Of a stretch of DNA of 38,081 nt, positions 9,014 through 16,462 are shown one piece after another. The stretch spans positions 1 to 38,081 of the forward strand of contig JAIXOL010000031.1 of assembly GCA_027486845.1 (NCBI GenBank), given 5' to 3'. Source of the DNA: Cytophagaceae bacterium (GTDB taxonomy: Bacteria; Bacteroidota; Bacteroidia; Cytophagales; Spirosomataceae). The position numbers and the translations under genes are program-made. Under the pieces are notes generated by a model, which saw only the letters and a list, made by a program, of their open reading frames with translations, had not been told where the DNA came from and did not search any database. Each line of letters starts with the position of its first letter. Position 1 is the first letter of the stretch.

Positions 9014-10345
9014 TCAAGCTCCTTCTAGTTTTTCCAAAATTAACTCTTCTATATATTCTCTGATTGAATCAATTTTGATTTGTGTAACCACATCTTGTGC
9101 AAATGCCAAAAGTTGCAAACGAATTGCTTCTTTTTTAGGAATACCTCTTGACTGCATGTAGAAAATTGCCTCATCATTCAGTTGCCCAGTCGTTGTTCCA
9201 TGCGAACATTTCACATCATCTGCCCAAATTTCTAATTGAGGTTTTGTATTCATGGTTGCTTCATCAGAAGTCACCACGTTTCGGCAGTTTTGATAAGCGT
9301 TTGTTTTCTGAGCATCTTCTCTTACGAAAATTTTACCATTAAAAACACCGGTCGATTTATCCATCAGAATCCCTTTATAAAGCTCGTGACTTTCGCAATT
9401 TGGTTTTCTATGGTCAACAACTGTATGATTATCAACATGTTGCTTGCCATTTGGCACGTACAAGCCAAACAAATGACTTTCAATATACTCGCCATCAAGC
9501 ACAACATTGAGGTTGTTTCTTACAAAACCACCATTCAAAGTTACCGTTGCTGAATAAAAATAGCTACGTCCTTTTTGGTAAACCTGCGTTGTACCGATGT
9601 GATATGATTTATCACTTTCACTCTGCACTTTGTAATAATCAACCATTGCCGACTCATCAACGATGATTTCGGTTACTGTATTTACAAAAGCTGCATTATC
9701 TCCGACTGTGCGATAAGCCTCTGCAATTTTTACTTGTGAATTTTTACCCACAATAATCAGATTTCGAGGTTGAGAACCAACATTTGCCAAACGAACATCT
9801 GAAATAAATCTCAAAATAATAGGCTCTTCAACTATCTTATTATCAGCCACTTGTACCACAACACCATCTTTAGCAAGAGCCGTATTTAGAGCAGTAAAAG
9901 CATCAGTTTCATAGTTGGCATATTTACCAAAATAACCCTCGATTAGTTCCGGTTGTTGAGCTAATGCTTCCGAAAATGGAATAACTTTTAGTTTATTTTC
10001 GGGTGTAGCAATCTGCGAAAGTTCGGCATTATAAACACCATTGATAAAATACAAAACGTTTCCAGTAAGATGTGGTAACGGAATTTTATCAAGATCTGCT
10101 TGGTTGAACTCGGTTTTGGTATGAAAATCAAATGTTTGTTTTACTAAATTGCTTACATTCGAATATTTCCATTCTTCATGTCGAATGGTTGGAAAACCTA
10201 ATTTATCAAAATTTTGCATCGCTTCACCACGCAATTGATGAATCGGCAAAGCTGCTTTACCATTCAGTTTTGCTTGTGATAAATGAAAATCAGCGATTAA
10301 TTCTGCTTTTAGACTTGAAGCGTCTTTATTTTCTATCGAACTCAT
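9014..10345 (-). CDS. sufD: SufD, Fe-S cluster assembly scaffold subunit
   Basis: This 443-residue protein has the SufB/SufD beta-helix core and the conserved C-terminal phrase KCSHGTTTGQLND (Cys380, His382), followed by helices containing RGIPKKEAIRLQLLAFAQDV. With SufB and SufC it forms the SufBC2D complex that builds Fe-S clusters in the cytoplasm; Cys and His at this place in E. coli SufD are functionally important. It is the last gene of a minus-strand sufC-ridA-sufD unit and is followed directly by a strong terminator. No sufS or sufE follows, unlike many suf operons. Confidence 0.93.
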   Translation of the reverse strand: MSSIENKDASSLKAELIADFHLSQAKLNGKAALPIHQLRGEAMQNFDKLGFPTIRHEEWKYSNVSNLVKQTFDFHTKTEFNQADLDKIPLPHLTGNVLYFINGVYNAELSQIATPENKLKVIPFSEALAQQPELIEGYFGKYANYETDAFTALNTALAKDGVVVQVADNKIVEEPIILRFISDVRLANVGSQPRNLIIVGKNSQVKIAEAYRTVGDNAAFVNTVTEIIVDESAMVDYYKVQSESDKSYHIGTTQVYQKGRSYFYSATVTLNGGFVRNNLNVVLDGEYIESHLFGLYVPNGKQHVDNHTVVDHRKPNCESHELYKGILMDKSTGVFNGKIFVREDAQKTNAYQNCRNVVTSDEATMNTKPQLEIWADDVKCSHGTTTGQLNDEAIFYMQSRGIPKKEAIRLQLLAFAQDVVTQIKIDSIREYIEELILEKLEGA

Positions 10346-10395
10346 TATTCAAAATTTTCTATATCCATTTCTCCGAACAGTTTCGGAAAATTGTT

Positions 10396-10776
10396 CTACA
10401 ATTCTGCAATTGCTTCTAATTCTACTTTATATCCAAAATGCAATTCTGGTACCGGAATAATTGAACGTGCGGGTCGATGTTCTCCGAAAAACTTTGCATA
10501 AAGTTCGTTCACAGTTCCCCAATTCTCTCCTCCTGCAATATACACCGTAGCTTTTATCACTTTATCTGATGTAATCCCTACTTCCTGCAAAATCTGATTT
10601 AAATTATCAAAAACAACAATTAATTGCTCTTCAATACTCGACTCGATTGGCAGTTTTTCGGAGGTTTTAATTTTTATCGGTAAAATTCCCGAAGTAAAAA
10701 GCAATCCACCACTCACAATCGCTTGCGAATAATGCCCCAAAGGTTTCGGACTTTCTTTGACTTGAATTTTCTGCAT
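10396..10776 (-). CDS. RidA/YjgF family enamine/imine deaminase-like protein
   Basis: This 126-residue protein has the usual Rid length. It opens with PKPLGHYSQAI and LLFTSGILPI, and has VTIxAxVYI-like strands (KATVYIAGG). It ends with HRPARSIIPVPELHFGYKVELEAIAEL, which keeps the family's ligand-binding Arg and terminal Glu. RidA proteins hydrolyse reactive 2-aminoacrylate and related imines made by PLP enzymes. The gene sits between sufC and sufD on the same strand, 87 bases after sufC and 50 bases before sufD. The subfamily (RidA proper or Rid1-7) is not settled. Confidence 0.88.
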   Translation of the reverse strand: MQKIQVKESPKPLGHYSQAIVSGGLLFTSGILPIKIKTSEKLPIESSIEEQLIVVFDNLNQILQEVGITSDKVIKATVYIAGGENWGTVNELYAKFFGEHRPARSIIPVPELHFGYKVELEAIAEL

Positions 10777-10783
10777 ATAATCA

Positions 10784-10866
10784 ATTTTGAATGATACATT
10801 GAATGAATGTTAGAATATTCAAAAATATGTTATTCATTAATTCTATCATTCACTGATTCAAAATTA
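10784..10866. repeat. Degenerate palindromic spacer repeat (TGAATGAT type), copy 1
   Basis: The sufC-ridA spacer is made of imperfect inverted copies of TTTTGAATGAT and GAATGTTAGAAT on the left, and ATTCTATCATTCA and ATTCAAAATTA on the right. The same words recur in the same arrangement at about 18783-18850. The right edge provides the sufC stop codon. Confidence 0.5.
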
Positions 10867-11628
10867 TGCTATTTCGAGTGCGTCAACTTCGTTTTTTATC
10901 CAATCGTAGCCCTTTTCTTCTAATTCTAGAGCTAATTCTTTTGTTCCTGATTTAACGATGCGGCCTTTGTAAAGCACGTGTACGAAATCTGGTACGATAT
11001 AATCAAGCAAACGTTGATAGTGAGTAACAACCACAAACGAACGCTTTCCGTCACGCAATTGGTTTACACCTTCTGCAACAATACGAAGAGCATCAATATC
11101 AAGACCTGAATCGGTTTCATCCAAAAGTCCTAAGGTTGGCTCAAGCATGGCCATTTGAAAAATTTCGTTACGTTTTTTCTCTCCACCCGAAAACCCTTCG
11201 TTGAGTGAGCGTTTCAAAAGAGCATCATCGATTTTTACCAATTTTGCTTTCTCTCTCATTCTTTTTAAAAACTGAGCGGCATCAAGTGGCTCTTGACCAT
11301 TATACTTACGAATTTCGTTAATAGCTGTTTTCAAGAAATTGATGGTTGTAACACCAGGAATCTCAACAGGATATTGAAATGCCAGAAAAATACCTTCAGC
11401 AGCACGTTTTTCAGGAGCTAAATCAAGCAAGTCTTTTCCGTTGAATGTAACCGAACCTTCAGTCACTTCGTAATCTTCACGACCCGCCAAAACCGATGCC
11501 AAAGTACTTTTACCCGAGCCATTTGGCCCCATGATAGCATGAACTTCACCTGGCTTTATTTCTAAATTTATTCCACGCAATATTTCTTTTTCTTCGATTC
11601 TTGCGTGTAAATTATTGATAGTAAGCAT
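10864..11628 (-). CDS. sufC: SufC, ATPase of the SUF Fe-S cluster assembly system
   Basis: This 254-residue ABC-type ATPase has Walker A GPNGSGKS (34-41), the SufC-specific signature FSGGEKKRNEI (146-156), Walker B LGLLDETDSGLDIDAL (166-181) and switch His203. It powers the SufBC2D scaffold. SufC is first in the minus-strand unit, with a -7 element 70 bases upstream of its ATG and a 19-bp palindrome in the leader. sufB, which normally precedes sufC, is absent: the 800 bases upstream hold no suf gene and the next gene is divergent. Confidence 0.95.
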   Translation of the reverse strand: MLTINNLHARIEEKEILRGINLEIKPGEVHAIMGPNGSGKSTLASVLAGREDYEVTEGSVTFNGKDLLDLAPEKRAAEGIFLAFQYPVEIPGVTTINFLKTAINEIRKYNGQEPLDAAQFLKRMREKAKLVKIDDALLKRSLNEGFSGGEKKRNEIFQMAMLEPTLGLLDETDSGLDIDALRIVAEGVNQLRDGKRSFVVVTHYQRLLDYIVPDFVHVLYKGRIVKSGTKELALELEEKGYDWIKNEVDALEIA

Positions 11629-11664
11629 TTTATTCTTTCGCTATTTTATAAAATTTCAACGACT

Positions 11665-11683
11665 TACGAAATAAAATTTCGTA
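11665..11683. promoter_or_regulatory. 19-bp palindrome, candidate operator for sufC
   Basis: TACGAAATAAAATTTCGTA has perfect 8-bp arms and a 3-base centre. It begins 14 bases downstream of the predicted -7 element and 36 bases upstream of the sufC start, where a bound repressor would block transcription. An iron- or cluster-sensing regulator is an inference from the gene it controls. Confidence 0.5.
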
Positions 11684-11697
11684 CTCTAATTAATTTG

Positions 11698-11705
11698 CAA
11701 AGATA
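11698..11705 (-). promoter_or_regulatory. Predicted -7 element for sufC
   Basis: TATCTTTG on the minus strand fits the Bacteroidota -7 consensus TAnnTTTG and is followed by CA, as is common. No good -33 TTTG was found at the right spacing. Confidence 0.55.
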
Positions 11706-12444
11706 CAATCAAAATAGTCAAGATGCTATTCTTAATTATAATAACTCTAAATAAAGCTTTGTTGTTCCTTTGATTAAGTTTTTTTTGAACAAATTCTGTT
11801 AAAATTTTCATTAATTTCAAAAAGATTTTGGATTATTTGACAATCATTGAGTAGTACACCTACCCTAACATTACTAATGATGCTAAAGTTTTTTTGAATT
11901 TATTGTAATTTCCCTTTAACTCAATTAATGGGAATGACGCTTATTCATAAAATTTGACTGTTTTTTTTAAATAATTCAAATAATATCTAACAATTTCAGT
12001 CCAAATAGAAAATTGAAAATCAATAAAGCAGCACATTAAGAGCTAGTGTTTTTGCTTAAAAAACCTTTGAAATCAAGCCAATGATTTGTAATATTGCAAT
12101 ACAGTATGATTGAAATACAAAAAAATATAGCCCAAAGTAGCCTTAGGCTTGTCGGAAACTGTAGCGAAAATCCTGCTGGGCTGTACCGTCATTTCTATAA
12201 GCGGGCGGCGTTCCGCACACATCGAATTTCAGTTTTCTTCTTTCAATTGCTCGCTTTCATGGCAAATTTTGGATTTTACTAATTTTTATAGATTTTAGCC
12301 ATTTGCTGTTATCAAGGGGAAATATTTCATTTGCTTTCGGAAATATCCCTATTTAGGAAAATTCAAAGTTTTTAATTAAAAAATCACCAAATCTAATAGC
12401 TAAACGAAACATCATTCGTTGCTAATAGTTAATCGCAATGAAAA
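11706..12444. other. Long spacer with a patch of unlike base composition (about 12120-12260)
   Basis: Most of this divergent spacer is AT-rich and holds no gene I can support. From about 12120 to 12260 it becomes clearly richer in G and C (for example GCGGGCGGCGTTCCGC) and is partly open in several frames. One frame is a 49-residue minus-strand frame, 12192 to 12043, beginning MTVQPSRIFATVSDKP. The plus strand has an open stretch 12094-12282. The patch looks like a fragment of a dispersed or mobile sequence, not a resident gene. Confidence 0.4.
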
Positions 12445-13890
12445 ATGAGCAATAATATATTTGTATCGTCAGAAGTAGGCACTTTGCTTCGCCTTATTAT
12501 TCATAGTCCTGATAGTGGTTTGGGAAAAGTTGTACCATCAAAAGCCCAAGATTGGCTATTTGAAGACATTGTACATCTCGAAACTATGCGTAGAGATGAA
12601 TATGATTTTTACGTAAAAATTCTTTTGTATTTTCTTGATAACGAGAAAGTTAAAGGAAAACTCAACGAAATTGATACCGATAAATCAAGAGATTTCTATA
12701 AGCCTTCCAACCAAAAATATTTTAATTCAGATAAAGTAATTGAGTTTGAGAAACTGCTCTCTGACATTCTTGAAATGTCCGAAGTTCGTACACAACTCAT
12801 TGCGGCAGTTTGTGCGGTAGAAGAATGTTCCTACCAATTTCAAAAGGAAATGTCTCAAATGCAAAATATCGACTTGGCAAGGGTATTGATAACTGGTATT
12901 CTACCTAATAATAAAATGCTTTTTCCACCAATTCCAAATCTGATTTTTACGCGTGATATCGGAATAGTTGTCAACGACTATTTATTGCTCAATAAGCCTG
13001 CTAAATATGCCCGTACGAGAGAGTCGCTTTTGGCAAAATATGTATTCTTTAATCATCCGATGTTTGAAGATTTACAAGGAAAAATCATAGAAATTACGGA
13101 AGATGAGAATCATTTTTTACTTCCCGAAGAAGAGCAAGAAGGTCGTCTAAATACACTCGAAGGTGGCGATGTAATGATGGTTGCACCCAATCATTTATTA
13201 ATCGGTGTAAGCGAACGAACTTCTGTTGAAGCCGCCAAACAAGCCATTGATTTATTGTTTGAGAAAAACGTTGTGCAGAAAGTTACAATTGTGAAAATAC
13301 CACAAAAACGTGATTACATGCACATTGACACCATTTTTACACAAATAAAACGTAATGTTTGGGTACTATTAGGCTCGCTAGGAAGAATTCAAGAAGAAGC
13401 AGAAAAACATTCTATTTGGCAAGAACTCGGTCAACAGCCAAGCTATGAAGCACTGACTATCAAGCAATTTATCAATAAAGACGATGGCGTAAAGGTAAAA
13501 GATTTTGCAAATCTCGAAGACTTACTTACGTCAATTACAAAAGATGATTTGAATTGTTATGAGCCTATAAAATTTGTATATTCGGGCAATAACGAATTTC
13601 CGTACGGGGCAAGAGAACAATGGACAGATTCGTGCAATTTATTAGTATTAAAAGAAGGAATTGCTATCGGTTATGACCGCAATGATAAAACCGCAGAAGC
13701 ATTCAGAGAAGCAGGTTTTAATACAATCAGAGCAATCGAATTGCTCGAAAAATTTGAGAAAAACGAACTTTCTCCCGAAACTTTAACCGATACAATCATT
13801 ATGTTACCCTCGGCCGAACTTTCAAGAGCACGAGGCGGGTCGCATTGTATGAGTATGCCGATTTTGAGAGTTCTGAATTCAGAGTTCTGA
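12445..13890 (+). CDS. Arginine deiminase family protein
   Basis: This 481-residue pentein-fold enzyme has the arginine deiminase (ADI) hallmarks: FTRD (168-171), EGGD (239-242), SERTS with Arg257, MHID (292-295), and the catalytic Cys468 in RGGSHCMSMP near the C-terminus. ADI converts arginine to citrulline and ammonia. It is longer than the usual 400-420 residues, with extra sequence between residues 60 and 140 and around 310-380. The last residues (VLNSEF) are encoded by one arm of an inverted repeat. The gene lies 95 bases upstream of ctlX on the same strand. No ornithine carbamoyltransferase or carbamate kinase is present, so this is not a classical arcABC operon. Confidence 0.88.
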   Translation: MSNNIFVSSEVGTLLRLIIHSPDSGLGKVVPSKAQDWLFEDIVHLETMRRDEYDFYVKILLYFLDNEKVKGKLNEIDTDKSRDFYKPSNQKYFNSDKVIEFEKLLSDILEMSEVRTQLIAAVCAVEECSYQFQKEMSQMQNIDLARVLITGILPNNKMLFPPIPNLIFTRDIGIVVNDYLLLNKPAKYARTRESLLAKYVFFNHPMFEDLQGKIIEITEDENHFLLPEEEQEGRLNTLEGGDVMMVAPNHLLIGVSERTSVEAAKQAIDLLFEKNVVQKVTIVKIPQKRDYMHIDTIFTQIKRNVWVLLGSLGRIQEEAEKHSIWQELGQQPSYEALTIKQFINKDDGVKVKDFANLEDLLTSITKDDLNCYEPIKFVYSGNNEFPYGAREQWTDSCNLLVLKEGIAIGYDRNDKTAEAFREAGFNTIRAIELLEKFEKNELSPETLTDTIIMLPSAELSRARGGSHCMSMPILRVLNSEF

Positions 13891-13976
13891 GTTTAAAGTT
13901 CTAGCAGGGTTGCCCTTACAATTCCGATTTTTTTGTTCTAAAAGTAAAGAAATTTAATAACACATAATTCAGAACT
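13869..13976. repeat. 11-bp inverted repeats flanking the ADI-ctlX spacer
   Basis: AGTTCTGAATT (13869-13879) is exactly complementary to AATTCAGAACT (13966-13976), and AGTTCTGA recurs at 13883-13890. The left copy encodes the end of the deiminase. This looks like another small palindromic insertion. Confidence 0.4.
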
Positions 13977-13985
13977 TAAAAAATT

Positions 13986-14915
13986 ATGCAAGCACAAACA
14001 ACTTCCAATATACTCATGATTCGGCCAGTAAACTTTGCTTTTAATGAGCAAACTGCCGAAAGTAATGCTTTTCAAGATACAAAAGCCAAATCTTTGACCA
14101 ACAATATTACGCAAGAAGAGGCTCTCCAAGAATTTGATGCGATGGTGAGCCAATTGCGTGCGGCTGGTGTAAATGTGATGGTCTATGATGATACACTTGA
14201 GCCGCATACGCCCGATAGTATTTTTCCTAATAATTGGATTTCGTTTCATCATTCGGGTAAAGTTTGTTTGTACCCAATGCAGGCCGAAAACCGCCGTTTA
14301 GAGCGTAGAAGCGATATTATTGATGATTTACGCACTAGATTCCATGTAGAAGTTGTACTTGATTTTACACATTTCGAGAAAGAAAATAAGTTTCTCGAAG
14401 GTACAGGAAGCATGGTACTCGACCGAATGCACCGCACTTCTTATGCCTGTCTTTCGCCTCGAACTAATGCCAAAGTTTTGGATGCTTGGGCAAAAGAGAT
14501 GAACTATAAATTAGTAAAATTCACTTCTGTTGACGGACAAAACAAAGATATATATCACACAAACGTAATAATGTGCATTGGCGATGATTTTGCAGTAATT
14601 TGTCTTGAATCTATTCCTGATTTGGACGAACGATTGATGGTTAAAGATTCTTTGACGAAAAGTGGTAAAAATGTGATAGAAATTTCACTCGAACAGATGA
14701 ATCAATTTGCGGGTAATATGCTTCTGGTCAAGAGTTTAAAAGGAAATAACTTATTGGTTATGTCAACCTCGGCTTATCATTCACTCAATCGTTCTCAAAT
14801 ACTTGAACTCGAAGAATATGCTGTTATTCAGCACTTTAACCTCTCAATGATTGAGACTTGTGGCGGTGGCTCAGCTCGCTGTATGATTGCCGAAGTGCAT
14901 TTGCCTAAGAAATGA
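13986..14915 (+). CDS. ctlX: CtlX-type amidinotransferase/hydrolase (pentein superfamily)
   Basis: This 309-residue protein starts with a typical IRPVNFAFNEQTA segment. It has PDSIFPNNW (77-85), LEGTGSMVLDR (137-147), His191 in YHTNV, and the catalytic Cys299 in GGGSARCMIAEV. These match citrulline utilisation hydrolase CtlX and arginine-deiminase-related proteins of the guanidino-modifying superfamily. CtlX is linked to citrulline breakdown in Francisella; the exact reaction in Bacteroidota is not established. Pairing with the deiminase upstream suggests that arginine is turned to citrulline and then broken down or recycled. The start is placed at the ATG 95 bases after the deiminase stop. 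Confidence 0.82.
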   Translation: MQAQTTSNILMIRPVNFAFNEQTAESNAFQDTKAKSLTNNITQEEALQEFDAMVSQLRAAGVNVMVYDDTLEPHTPDSIFPNNWISFHHSGKVCLYPMQAENRRLERRSDIIDDLRTRFHVEVVLDFTHFEKENKFLEGTGSMVLDRMHRTSYACLSPRTNAKVLDAWAKEMNYKLVKFTSVDGQNKDIYHTNVIMCIGDDFAVICLESIPDLDERLMVKDSLTKSGKNVIEISLEQMNQFAGNMLLVKSLKGNNLLVMSTSAYHSLNRSQILELEEYAVIQHFNLSMIETCGGGSARCMIAEVHLPKK

Positions 14916-15051
14916 AATTTACGATTTAAAAACCGAAAAAACATTTGACTCAAACACTAAGTTATAATTTGTGTTTTCGTGTTCTTAGTGGCAAAAAAAG
15001 CTAAATTCAAATTTCCTTCGTATATTCGTCCACACTCAAATCCTTCGACAA

Positions 15052-16458
15052 ATGCAACACGTAGTAATAATCGGAAATGGCATTAGCGGAATTACCGCCG
15101 CTCGACACATCAGAAAACAATCTGATTGTAAAATTACTGTTATTTCAGGTGAAACTGACCATTTTTTCTCTCGTACGGCCCTCATGTACGTCTATATGGG
15201 GCACATGAAATTTGAGCATACCAAACCCTACGAAGATTGGTTTTGGGAGAAAAACCGCATCGAACTGAAACGAGCATGGGTTAAAACAGTCGATTTTGAA
15301 GAAAAGAAATTGTATTTCAGATTGCCCAACGATAATAAAGAAGCCAAAATCGGCGGTTCAATTAGCTACGATAAATTGATTTTAGCACTTGGTTCAACGC
15401 CTAATAAATTTGGTTGGAAAGGGCAAAACCTCAAAGGTGTACAAGGGCTTTACAGCTACCAAGATTTAGAATCTTTGCAAGAAATAACACCCTCAATCAA
15501 AAAAGCAGTAATTGTTGGCGGGGGTTTGATTGGTGTAGAATTAGCCGAAATGCTTCATTCGAGAGGAATTGAAGTGACTTTTTTGGTGCGTGAAAATAGC
15601 TTTTGGAATACCGTAATACCGCCCGAAGAATCGGCTTTGATTTCGAGACATATTAAAGAAAATCATATAAATATCAAGTTTTCGAGCGAATTAGATGAAA
15701 TAATTGGCGATGAGAATGGGCAGGTAAAAGCGATAAAAACTAAAAATGGAGATAAAATCGAATGTCAATTTGTGGGCTTAACAGTTGGTGTAAGTCCTAA
15801 TATTAGTTTACTAAAAGTACCACAGGGCAACATGATTGGGCGAGAAAAACCTGCTTTTTTGTTAGGTGTTGGTGGAATAAAACTCAATCTTGGTATTTTG
15901 GTGAATGAATATCTCGAAACGAATATTCCTGATGTTTATGCAATTGGCGATTGCGTTGAGCATGAAAATCCACAAAAAAGTCGCAAAAAACTTGAACAGA
16001 TTTGGTACACTGGCCGTATTATGGGTGAAACAATTGCACAAACAATTGCAGGAAAACGAACTAAATACCAACCTGGAATTTTCTTTAATTCTGCCAAATT
16101 CTTTGATATTGAGTACCAAACTTATGGTCAAGTTCCTGCCGAACTTCCAGAGGACACGAAAACTTTTTATTGGGAACATTCTACGGGTAGAATCAGCGTA
16201 AGAATAAATTATACTACTGAGAGCCAAGCCGTTACGGGCATGAACACATTCGGAATCAGAATGCGACATAAGGTTTGGGATGAATGGATTTTGTCTGGTA
16301 AAAGCATTGAATATGTCTTAGAAAACCTTTCAAAAGCTAATTTCGACCCCGAATTCTTTAAACAACACGAAGCAGAAATATTAAAAAAATACAATACAGA
16401 AACTGGTAGCAGTTTAACATTAAAATCAAAAAAAGGGATTTTCTCAAAAATATTCTAA
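15052..16458 (+). CDS. FAD/NAD(P)H-dependent oxidoreductase (NirB/rubredoxin reductase-like)
   Basis: This 468-residue soluble flavoenzyme has an N-terminal FAD Rossmann motif (IIGNGISGITAAR, 6-18). A second NAD(P)H motif is VIVGGGLIGVELAEML (153-168), and the FAD-ribityl motif is VYAIGDC (295-301). The CxxxxC disulfide of thiol reductases is missing, so it resembles nitrite-reductase NirB N-terminal halves and ferredoxin/rubredoxin reductases. About 150 residues after the FAD motif form a C-terminal domain I cannot name. The stop is 4 bases before the start of the membrane polyferredoxin gene, so the two are almost certainly co-translated. It probably moves electrons between NAD(P)H and that partner. 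Confidence 0.85.
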   Translation: MQHVVIIGNGISGITAARHIRKQSDCKITVISGETDHFFSRTALMYVYMGHMKFEHTKPYEDWFWEKNRIELKRAWVKTVDFEEKKLYFRLPNDNKEAKIGGSISYDKLILALGSTPNKFGWKGQNLKGVQGLYSYQDLESLQEITPSIKKAVIVGGGLIGVELAEMLHSRGIEVTFLVRENSFWNTVIPPEESALISRHIKENHINIKFSSELDEIIGDENGQVKAIKTKNGDKIECQFVGLTVGVSPNISLLKVPQGNMIGREKPAFLLGVGGIKLNLGILVNEYLETNIPDVYAIGDCVEHENPQKSRKKLEQIWYTGRIMGETIAQTIAGKRTKYQPGIFFNSAKFFDIEYQTYGQVPAELPEDTKTFYWEHSTGRISVRINYTTESQAVTGMNTFGIRMRHKVWDEWILSGKSIEYVLENLSKANFDPEFFKQHEAEILKKYNTETGSSLTLKSKKGIFSKIF

Positions 16459-16462
16459 AGCC

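Noticed and set aside
9236-9553. Plus-strand frames antisense to sufD
   Set aside because: They mirror a well-conserved gene and have no protein-family features.
12094-12282. 62-residue plus-strand frame in the sufC upstream spacer
   Set aside because: Several frames are open through the same GC-rich patch, so openness says little; better seen as a mobile fragment.
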